Assembly (NCBI GenBank): GCA_003135855.1
Contig: PNBD01000086.1
Location: 26,420 to 66,869, forward strand
Reading direction: 5' to 3'
Length of the DNA stretch: 40,450 nt
Source: Deltaproteobacteria bacterium
Lineage (GTDB): Bacteria > Desulfobacterota > Binatia > Binatales > Binataceae
Made by a program: the position numbers and the translations under genes. Under the pieces are notes generated by a model, which ran no database searches, had not been told where the DNA came from, and was given only the letters and a program-made list of their open reading frames with translations. Positions 33,523 through 40,450 of this stretch are shown one piece after another. Each line of letters starts with the position of its first letter. The first letter of the stretch is position 1.

Positions 33523-33969
33523 TCAGACCGGACGACGCGGAACCAGGATTTTACGGCGCAGGATCATTATCTGTTCGCTGCGTTGATTCAGACCGCGCGT
33601 CTCGACGTAGATCACGCCGCGATCGGTCTTCGATTGCGACGGCGTCGTCTCGAGCACCGTGGTCTCCGCGTACAGCGTGTCGCCCGCAAACGTCGGCCCG
33701 CTATGGCGTACGCGCTCGTACTCGAGGTTCGCGATCGCGTTCTCGCTCACGTCTTTCACGCTCATCCCGACCACCGTCGCCATCACCAGCAACCCGTTGA
33801 CCAGCGGCCGCCCGTGCTGCGTCGTCGCCGCGTAAGCCGCATCGAAGTGCACCGGGTTGGTGTTCATCGTCATCAGCGTGAACCAGGTGTTGTCGAACTC
33901 CGTGATCGTGCGGCCCGGCCAGTGCTTGAAAATCTGCCCGGAACGGAAATCTTCAAAATATCGAATCAT
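33523..33969 (-). CDS. MaoC-like (R)-specific enoyl-CoA hydratase/dehydratase
   Basis: The 148-residue hot-dog-fold protein opens with YFEDFRSGQIFKHWPGRTITEFDN. It has the hydratase motif TNPVHFDAAYA, with the catalytic His/Asp pattern, then GRPLVNGLLVMATVVGMSV and a beta-rich end. MaoC proteins hydrate enoyl-CoA or dehydrate beta-hydroxyacyl- and mesaconyl-type CoA esters. This one is closest in feel to beta-methylmalyl-CoA dehydratase-like members, but that is not secure. It directly precedes the GH38 gene with no intergenic base if GTG 33522 is used, an odd functional pairing. It diverges from the biotin carboxylase gene. Confidence 0.88.
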   Translation of the reverse strand: MIRYFEDFRSGQIFKHWPGRTITEFDNTWFTLMTMNTNPVHFDAAYAATTQHGRPLVNGLLVMATVVGMSVKDVSENAIANLEYERVRHSGPTFAGDTLYAETTVLETTPSQSKTDRGVIYVETRGLNQRSEQIMILRRKILVPRRPV

Positions 33970-34080
33970 ACGGTTTAACTCGCGCTAGTGTATCAGCCGA
34001 TTATCCGAAGCGCGCCCCGTTTGCAATTGAAGCCGCGCGGGTTTACGCCGCGGCAGCTTGTGGTAATTGTTTTGGCACCG

Positions 34081-35576
<1,496 letters not shown>

Positions 35577-35580
<4 letters not shown>

Positions 35581-36113
35581 AGCTGAAGCGCGCCGGTGAC
35601 TCCCAATATGACGTCGAGCTGATTTCGCGCGACGGTTCTGCGCTTCGCGCTCGCGTCGGGGACTTGGAAGTCGCCGCCCGCTTCATTCCCGATTCCGGTG
35701 CTGGAGTCCTGGCTGGCACGCTCATCATCAACGGTCGGCGCTTCGCGATTTCCGGCGCGCGGCGCAAAGATTCGATCATCGTCGGCGTCGGTCCCGCTTC
35801 GTTCGAGTTCAAGCCCGCCGAAAGCGGCGCCCGGCGTCACGCGCTCGGTCTTGCGGCGCCGGAAATAACCGCGCCGATGCCCGGAAAAGTTCTAAAGGTG
35901 ATGGTCCAGGACGGCGACGCGGTCGAAGCTGGTCAGCCGCTGGTCGTGATCGAGGCGATGAAAATGGAAACGACGCTTAGCGCCGAGAGCGCCGCGATCG
36001 TCAAGCGGGTCCGCGTCGCAGTCGGTGAGATGGTCGATCACGGCGCGGTGCTGATCGATCTCAGTCCTCCTCCGGCTTCATCAAATTCTGGATCTGCACC
36101 CCGAGGCCTTTGA
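35577..36113 (+). CDS. Biotin carboxyl carrier protein of an acyl-CoA carboxylase
   Basis: GTG 35577 overlaps the biotin carboxylase stop (GTGA) and has GGAG 9 nt upstream. The 178-residue product has a beta-rich N-terminal part (about 1-90) that continues the BT-like linker of fused alpha subunits. The biotinyl domain is at about 95-162: ITAPMPGKVLKVMVQDGD and VIEAMKMET with the biotinylated K129. In most relatives carboxylase and carrier are one polypeptide; here they are split in adjacent frames. A 16-residue Ser/Pro tail follows the domain and is encoded in the region overlapped by the convergent gene at 36061. Confidence 0.9.
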
Positions 36114-36294
36114 CCCAGTCATCGAAATCGCCCTCGCGCTCGACGATTATCTCGAGCTTGCCATCCTTCATGATCGACACGCGCCCCGGATGCTCCGTGC
36201 GAAGCGGAATCACGACCGCCTCCCGCGAAATTCCCATCGGATCGATCACTTCAAAGATGCGCTCGATTTCTTTCAATGTGACTGCTTTCAACAT
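36061..36294 (-). CDS. Small protein of unknown function, 77 residues
   Basis: The sequence reads like a compact alpha/beta domain: MLKAVTLKEIERIFEVIDPMG, then GRVSIMKDGKLEIIVEREGDFDDW and a charged end. There are no Cys, signal peptide or membrane segments. I do not recognise the family. It is convergent with the biotin carrier gene and overlaps its last 53 nt, with both frames appearing real. ATG 36294 has no strong ribosome-binding site. It diverges from the cold-shock gene, and a 9-bp direct repeat lies in the shared upstream region. Confidence 0.6.
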   Translation of the reverse strand: MLKAVTLKEIERIFEVIDPMGISREAVVIPLRTEHPGRVSIMKDGKLEIIVEREGDFDDWVKGLGVQIQNLMKPEED

Positions 36295-36302
36295 AGGCGT
36301 AT

Positions 36303-36326
36303 GCGGTCCAATTGCGCGCGGTCCAA
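36303..36326. repeat. 9-bp direct repeat in the divergent promoter region before the cold-shock gene
   Basis: GCGGTCCAA occurs at 36303-36311 and 36318-36326, 15 bp apart. It lies between the 77-residue gene and the cold-shock gene and could be a regulator site. Only the repetition supports it. Confidence 0.4.
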
Positions 36327-36338
36327 CGACGCTCTTTA

Positions 36339-36390
36339 CTTCAGGCGCTCACCCCGTAAGCTGAAGACTGCAACTGCCGTTCGACGGAGG
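36339..36390 (+). promoter_or_regulatory. Cold-shock gene leader with inverted repeat and strong ribosome-binding site
   Basis: CTTCAG (36339-36344) and CTGAAG (36361-36366) can pair across a 16-nt loop, if transcribed. The ribosome-binding site GGAGG (36386-36390) lies 9 nt before GTG 36400 and decides that start. Structured leaders are common in cold-shock genes; a thermosensing role is speculative. Confidence 0.35.
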
Positions 36391-36399
36391 TGTTTATCG

Positions 36400-36603
36400 G
36401 TGTTTGGCACGATCAAGAAAATAGTCAAGGACAAGGGCTTCGGCTTCATTATCCCGGACGACGGCACGGAAGAGGTATTTTTCCACCGTTCGAAACTCGC
36501 TCCCAAAATCCAGTTTGACGATCTGCGTGAAGGCAACGAAGTGCAGTTCGAAGTGCGCCCCGGCGATAAGGGACCACAAGCCTTCAATCTTCGTTTGCGC
36601 TAA
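36400..36603 (+). CDS. Cold-shock domain protein (CspA family)
   Basis: GTG 36400 gives 67 residues, the normal CSP size, with GGAGG 9 nt upstream. The RNA-binding motifs are KGFGFI (12-17, RNP1) and VFFHRS (26-31, RNP2). The end GPQAFNLRLR replaces the usual GPQAxNV. These proteins bind single-stranded RNA or DNA and act as RNA chaperones. The opening MFGTIKKIVKDKGFGFI has Thr/Ile in place of the common Gly-Thr-Val-Lys-Trp-Phe, so the aromatic surface is slightly reduced. It is monocistronic and convergent with the MerA-like gene. Confidence 0.92.
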   Translation: MFGTIKKIVKDKGFGFIIPDDGTEEVFFHRSKLAPKIQFDDLREGNEVQFEVRPGDKGPQAFNLRLR

Positions 36604-36653
36604 GCAACTTCGATTTATTGCCTTAGTGTCGTTTGCGAAGACCTCGCGTCACC

Positions 36654-38177
36654 TCATCTGGTGAACGCGAACCACCACTTCATCAGTCCGGCCACGAACG
36701 GAGTAAGCCGCGTTCGGTTGTACGCGTATCCGGCGCGCCGAATCGCCTCAGCCTGCGTGGGATATGGATGAATCACGTCCGCGATCTTGCCGAGGCCGAC
36801 GCCCGCCGCGATCGCCGTCGTCAGCTCAGAGATCATCTCGCCGGCATGACTCGCGACGATCGTCGCGCCGACGATCGTGTCGCTGCCCTCCCGCACATGC
36901 ACCTTCACGAAGCCTTCCGTCTCCCCATCGAGCACCGCGCGATCGACTTCCGCCAGTTCCTGCCTATAGGTAGTCACCGCGATACCGCGATTCTTCGCCT
37001 CCGCTTCATATAGTCCTACATGCGCGATTTCCGGGTCCGTGTAGGTACACCATGGAATAGTCAATGCACTGACTAGTTGCCGCCCGAAGAATAGTGCATT
37101 GCGAAGTACTATTCGTGCATGCGCGTCCGACAAATGAGTAAACTTGTACTGTGACGCTACGTCGCCGGCTGCGTACACCAGCGGATTGGTCGTCCGCAAG
37201 TAGTCATCCACTTTGATTCCGTTCTGCCGGTCGTACTGGATCATCGCGGCCTCGAGGTTGAGTCCCTCGACCGCGGGAACCCTGCCAACCCCGATCAGGA
37301 TTTCATCGACTACGTATTCCTTCCGCGCACCCTCGCGCTCGATCGCGATCGCTTTCTCATTGCCGCGCCGCTCGACGCTGACGATTTTGCATCCCGTGAC
37401 AACATCGACTCCGTCCCGCGCTATCGCTCGCTCGATTAGCTGTGCGGCGTCGCGATCCTCCCGAATCAGAATCTGCGGCGCGACTTCGAGTAACGTCACC
37501 GCCGCTCCCAGCCGCTGAAAGGTTTGCGCAAGTTCGCATCCGATCGGGCCCGCCCCGATCACCGCGATTCGCCGCGGCAATTCCGTCAGTGAAAAAACCG
37601 TCTCATTGGTTAGATAGCCCGTCTCTGCGAGTCCCGGGATCGGCAGCGACGCAGCCCGCGCACCAGTCGCGATTGCTGCTTTCTTAAAACGCAGCCGCTT
37701 GCCCTCGACCTCGACGCAATCGGGCGCGACGAATTTCCCATCGCCGATGAAGACGTCCACGCCGAGTCCGCGAAAGCGCGCCGCGGAATCGATCGGACTT
37801 AGCTCCGCGCGCAGCTTGCGCATCCGGTGCATCACCGCCGGGAAATTGACGCGAACGACAGCTGGCACCTCGATACCGAAGCGGCCCGCATCGCGAACTT
37901 CCGCCGCAGCCCGCGCGGCGCGAATCAGCGCCTTCGACGGAACGCATCCGAAATTGAGACAGTCGCCGCCCATGAAGTCACGCTCGACCAGCGCGACTTT
38001 CGCCCCCAGGATTGCGCCGCCCGCCGCCGTCACCAGTCCCGCAGTGCCGGCCCCGATTACCACCAGGTTGTAGCGATGCGCCGGCTCTGGATTCGTCCAT
38101 CCCGCAGGATGCAGATTCTCGACGAGCGTCCGGTTGTATTCGTCGAGCGGCGTATGTGCGAGCGCGTGCGTTGGCAT
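36654..38177 (-). CDS. MerA-like FAD-dependent pyridine nucleotide-disulfide oxidoreductase
   Basis: The 507-residue flavoprotein has the FAD fold IGAGTAGLVTAAGGAILGAKVALVE, the redox-active disulfide GDCLNFGCVPSK (C73, C78), the NAD(P) fold VIGAGPIGCELAQTFQRLGAAVTLLE, and YAAGDVA. It ends with a dimerisation domain containing HPYPTQAEAIRRAGYAYNR, whose His is the base of this family. There is no C-terminal Cys pair and no HMA domain, so mercury reduction is unlikely despite the common label. An N-terminal extension (1-36) precedes the FAD domain. It lies 24 nt after the TVP38-type membrane gene, a pairing seen in many bacteria. Its substrate is unknown. Confidence 0.9.
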   Translation of the reverse strand: MPTHALAHTPLDEYNRTLVENLHPAGWTNPEPAHRYNLVVIGAGTAGLVTAAGGAILGAKVALVERDFMGGDCLNFGCVPSKALIRAARAAAEVRDAGRFGIEVPAVVRVNFPAVMHRMRKLRAELSPIDSAARFRGLGVDVFIGDGKFVAPDCVEVEGKRLRFKKAAIATGARAASLPIPGLAETGYLTNETVFSLTELPRRIAVIGAGPIGCELAQTFQRLGAAVTLLEVAPQILIREDRDAAQLIERAIARDGVDVVTGCKIVSVERRGNEKAIAIEREGARKEYVVDEILIGVGRVPAVEGLNLEAAMIQYDRQNGIKVDDYLRTTNPLVYAAGDVASQYKFTHLSDAHARIVLRNALFFGRQLVSALTIPWCTYTDPEIAHVGLYEAEAKNRGIAVTTYRQELAEVDRAVLDGETEGFVKVHVREGSDTIVGATIVASHAGEMISELTTAIAAGVGLGKIADVIHPYPTQAEAIRRAGYAYNRTRLTPFVAGLMKWWFAFTR

Positions 38178-38201
38178 CGATGCCTCCTCGAACAGTCGTA
38201 C

Positions 38202-38912
38202 TTAGGTCTTCTCTCTGAGCGCTCGCGCGCCGATTCGAGTCGCATATATCGCCACACCCAACGTCGCGGTAAATCCCGCCGCATACAGCGCCCATCCCAA
38301 CGGCGGCCGCTCCGCGCCACCGCCCGCGACGCGCGCAAGGTCGCCGGTGAGCGAGCCGATATAGACGTACAGAATCGTGCCGGGAATCATCCCCGCCCAC
38401 GACGCGAAGAAATAATCGCGCAGCCGCACCCGCGTGAGGCCGTACGCGTAGTTGAGCAGGTTGAATGGAAACACCGGCGAGAGCCGCGTCAGGATGACGA
38501 TTTTCCATCCTTCCTTCCCAACCGCTTCATCGATTGCCTTGAACTTCGCGTTGCCTTCGATTTTTGCCGCCACCCAACCGCGCGCGAGATAGCGCCCAAC
38601 CAGAAACGCCGCCGTCGCGCCGAGTGTCGCGGCGATCGAAACGTAGATCGATCCGCGCACGACGCCGAAAATTACGCCCGCGCCGATAGTCAATATCGAA
38701 CCTGGGAGAAACAGCACCGTCGCTGCGATATAGATCGCGATGAACGCGACCGGCGCGAGCGCTCCGAGGCCGCGTATCCAGTCGAGCGCGTTCTTCAGCA
38801 TCGGTCCCGCGCCGAACCGATGCGCGCCGTACAGCACCGCGATCGCCGCTAACACGATCAATATTATTTTCGGCTGAAAAAATGCCGCAGCGCGCTTCGA
38901 TGCAGTAGTCAT
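38202..38912 (-). CDS. TVP38/TMEM64 family (DedA-like) membrane protein
   Basis: ATG 38912 gives 236 residues. Several membrane helices are visible, with the family core FLPGSILTIGAGVIFGVVRGSIYVSIAATLGATAAFLVGRY and LTRLSPVFPFNLLNYAYGLTRVRLRDYFFASWAGMIPGTILYVYIGS. These SNARE-associated/DedA-like proteins are inner-membrane and are linked to lipid or ion transport and envelope stress. It shares a strand with the MerA-like flavoprotein, 24 nt downstream; the two probably act together. An in-frame TTG at 38948 could extend the N-terminus. It diverges from moaB. Confidence 0.9.
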   Translation of the reverse strand: MTTASKRAAAFFQPKIILIVLAAIAVLYGAHRFGAGPMLKNALDWIRGLGALAPVAFIAIYIAATVLFLPGSILTIGAGVIFGVVRGSIYVSIAATLGATAAFLVGRYLARGWVAAKIEGNAKFKAIDEAVGKEGWKIVILTRLSPVFPFNLLNYAYGLTRVRLRDYFFASWAGMIPGTILYVYIGSLTGDLARVAGGGAERPPLGWALYAAGFTATLGVAIYATRIGARALREKT

Positions 38913-39030
38913 CCTGCTTGCTTTCGGTGCAATCTCCGCTGATCGCAACCCGCTGAATCGAGATTTGCCGCGAGCCTCGCGACGTCGAAATGCTTATACT
39001 GTGGCCGCCGATTATGTAATCCTAAAAGCT

Positions 39031-39528
39031 ATGTCGGTCCAAGAGCACAAGCGTCATGCACGCGGCAATCTCAAGGTTGGAGTGATTTCCGCCTCCGATT
39101 CGCGCAATCCCGAAACTGACGACAGCGGCAAGTTGATTCGTCAGATGTTCGAGGCCGCCGGCCATCAGGTGAACTATTACGAAATCCTGCCCGATGAGCC
39201 TGAAAAGATTTCTGCGTCGATCGCGAAGAACCTGCCCAACCTCGACGCGATCGTCATCAATGGCGGCACCGGCATCACCGCGCGCGATCGATGCACCGAA
39301 GTCGTCAAGTCGTTGATCGACCGCGAGCTCGAAGGCTTCGGCGAAATTTTCCGGATGCTCTCCTACCAGGAAATCGGCTCCGCCGCGATGATGAGCCGCG
39401 CGATCGCCGGCGTCCGTCACGGTAAATTCGTTGCCGCGATTCCCGGCTCGCCCACCGCCTGCAAGCTCGCGATGGAAAAACTCATCCTCCCGGAAATCGG
39501 CCACATCGTTTCTCTGCTGAGTCAATGA
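39031..39528 (+). CDS. moaB: Molybdopterin adenylyltransferase-type protein MoaB
   Basis: ATG 39031 gives 165 residues (MSVQEHKRHA). The MoCF-binding fold has LKVGVISASDSRNPETDDSGKLI, LDAIVINGGTGITARD (72-86) and FRMLSYQEIGSAAMMSRAIAG, ending IPGSPTACKLAMEKLILPE. MoaB/Mog-type proteins adenylate or bind molybdopterin in molybdenum-cofactor synthesis. The AUG of the moaD-moaE fusion overlaps its stop (ATGA), so the two are coupled. TATACT at 38995-39000 is a possible -10, but no matching -35 is seen. Confidence 0.92.
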   Translation: MSVQEHKRHARGNLKVGVISASDSRNPETDDSGKLIRQMFEAAGHQVNYYEILPDEPEKISASIAKNLPNLDAIVINGGTGITARDRCTEVVKSLIDRELEGFGEIFRMLSYQEIGSAAMMSRAIAGVRHGKFVAAIPGSPTACKLAMEKLILPEIGHIVSLLSQ

Positions 39529-40244
39529 ATCGTTTGACGCTCAAGCTCTTCGCGACGCTGCGCGAGCGCGCTCGCACTTCCGAACTGACCCGCGAATTCC
39601 CCGACGGCACCACCATCGCGCAGATCTGGACGCATCTGGTCCGCGAATTTCCCGAACTCGGCGGCCATCGAGATTCGGTCGGCTTCGCCGTCAATCAGGA
39701 ATATGTCGAGGGCGACTACCAACCCCGCCAGGGCGACGAGGTCGCATTCATTCCTCCAGTCAGCGGTGGCGCCGACGCGACCGTTGAATCCAAATGGATC
39801 GGCAAGATGACCATCGGTCGCGACCCCATCGACGTTTCGGTTCTCGAGCGCGAAGTTGGCGCACCCAACGCCGGCGCGATTGTCACCTTCGCCGGCACCA
39901 CCCGCTCCGACAACGCGGGCCGGATCGTGCTGCGCCTCGAATATGAGGCCTACGAATCGATGGCTCTTGCTGAGATGCGCAAGCTCGCGCGCGAGGCGGG
40001 CCAACGATGGAAAATCGTGCGCATTGCGATCGCGCATCGCGTCGGCGTCGTCGAAATTGGCGAGACCTCGGTTGCGATTGCCGTTTCCGCCGCGCATCGC
40101 GGCGAGGCCTTCGAAGCTTGCCGTTTCGCGATCGATCGCCTGAAGGAAATCGTGCCGATCTGGAAGAAGGAACACTTTGAAGGCGGCGAGATTTGGATCG
40201 GTTGCCAGACCTCCCATCCGCCGCACATTGACTCCCATCATTGA
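39525..40244 (+). CDS. moaX: Fused molybdopterin synthase, MoaD-MoaE (MoaX-like)
   Basis: Residues 1-82 are a ubiquitin-like MoaD ([13 protein letters not shown] ... [13 protein letters not shown]) and about 95-239 are MoaE ([37 protein letters not shown], and [15 protein letters not shown] with the catalytic Lys pair). Molybdopterin synthase adds two sulfurs to cPMP using a thiocarboxylate on the free C-terminal Gly of MoaD. Here the Gly-Gly (81-82) is internal, followed by ADATVESKW, so cleavage after Gly82 would be needed, as reported for mycobacterial MoaX. It overlaps moaB by ATGA. Confidence 0.92.
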   Translation: MNRLTLKLFATLRERARTSELTREFPDGTTIAQIWTHLVREFPELGGHRDSVGFAVNQEYVEGDYQPRQGDEVAFIPPVSGGADATVESKWIGKMTIGRDPIDVSVLEREVGAPNAGAIVTFAGTTRSDNAGRIVLRLEYEAYESMALAEMRKLAREAGQRWKIVRIAIAHRVGVVEIGETSVAIAVSAAHRGEAFEACRFAIDRLKEIVPIWKKEHFEGGEIWIGCQTSHPPHIDSHH

Positions 40245-40276
40245 CCGCGCGGACAGGAACCGGTTACATAGATTCG

Positions 40277-40450
40277 ATGGTAATGGGCGAAACTTCCGTC
40301 GAAAAGATAATCCTGGCTGAGCCGCGCGGCTTTTGCGCCGGCGTCGATCGCGCCGTCGAAGCGGTCCGCAGCGCACTGCGCTCTTATGGTCGCCCGCTTT
40401 ACGTGCGCCATCAGATCGTTCACAACCGCTTCGTGCTCGAGGCGCTCGAA
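40277..40450 (+). CDS. ispH: 4-hydroxy-3-methylbut-2-enyl diphosphate reductase IspH, 5' part
   Basis: The frame from ATG 40277 is open for 58 codons to the window edge. [19 protein letters not shown] and [17 protein letters not shown] are the N-terminal signature of IspH (LytB), with C20 the first of three ligands of the 4Fe-4S cluster. IspH makes IPP and DMAPP in the last step of the MEP isoprenoid pathway. ATG 40283 is a second possible start. It follows the moaX-type gene by 32 nt on the same strand. Confidence 0.93.
   Translation, partial: MVMGETSVEKIILAEPRGFCAGVDRAVEAVRSALRSYGRPLYVRHQIVHNRFVLEALE

Noticed and set aside
32683-33978. Long rightward open frame opposite the GH38 and MaoC genes
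   Set aside because: Antisense to clearly recognised enzymes; Arg/His-rich translation typical of a shadow frame.
36654-38177. Mercury resistance from the MerA-like gene
   Set aside because: No C-terminal Cys pair, no HMA domain and no mer neighbours; the pairing with a TVP38-type protein suggests another role.

Overview
The window is GC-rich chromosomal DNA, densely packed with genes on both strands. It looks like the core genome of a free-living, aerobic, heterotrophic, Gram-negative-type bacterium. The evidence is signal peptides and a MacAB-type tripartite efflux pump, ETF and class III CoA-transferase genes for acyl-CoA metabolism, molybdopterin biosynthesis, the non-mevalonate isoprenoid pathway (IspH), and an ErpA iron-sulfur carrier. 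The gene mix and codon style resemble uncultured soil lineages near the old deltaproteobacteria (for example Binatota-like genomes), but this is an impression and not a placement. I saw no rRNA, tRNA, CRISPR array, transposase, integrase or phage gene.

Layout. 1-342: start of an unknown leftward gene and a small rightward coiled-coil protein. 339-5213 (leftward): queG, a SirB1-type protein and the lactate-utilisation set lutB-lutC-lutA. 5363-7204 (rightward): erpA with a terminator, an unknown 188-residue protein and a fabG-type reductase. 7289-9113: a secreted HEAT-repeat protein diverging from a secreted DUF3108 protein. 9184-11653 (rightward): a DsbA/2-hydroxychromene-carboxylate isomerase-like protein, thpR and recA. 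11781-16143 (leftward): macA-macB efflux genes and a DUF445 membrane protein. 16291-17472: a CaiB/BaiF CoA-transferase, convergent with an ABC-F ATPase (17491-18984). 19181-22000 (leftward): etfB, etfA and an epoxide-hydrolase-like enzyme. 22193-25366: an IclR regulator diverging from a methyltransferase, a VOC protein and an aldo/keto reductase. 25399-27409: a damaged segment holding a DUF2231 pseudogene with two in-frame stops, a CuA-type cupredoxin without a clear start, an ECF sigma factor reduced to region 4, and its anti-sigma factor. 27416-30578: a CDP-alcohol phosphatidyltransferase, an MFS transporter, a secreted unknown protein and a 70-residue Cys protein. 30721-33969 (leftward): a MaoC-type protein and a GH38 alpha-mannosidase. 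34081-36603: biotin carboxylase and biotin carrier protein (a split acyl-CoA carboxylase alpha subunit), a small unknown gene and a cold-shock protein. 36654-38912 (leftward): a TVP38/TMEM64 membrane protein and a MerA-like flavoprotein. 39031-40450 (rightward): moaB, a moaD-moaE fusion and the 5' part of ispH.

How the genes fit together. LutABC, ETF, the CoA-transferase, MaoC, FabG and the biotin-dependent carboxylase point to organic-acid and acyl-CoA oxidation. QueG, LutB, ErpA and IspH are iron-sulfur proteins or iron-sulfur supply.

The most interesting signals are three. (1) The ABC-F gene has a leader in which a 10-bp inverted repeat hides its ribosome-binding site, and the 5' arm of that repeat begins at the stop codon of a possible three-codon ORF. 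This is the layout of a translational attenuator. (2) The sigma-factor/cupredoxin junction looks like the scar of a head-to-head deletion. (3) The MoaD-MoaE fusion buries the MoaD Gly-Gly terminus, so it probably needs MoaX-like cleavage.
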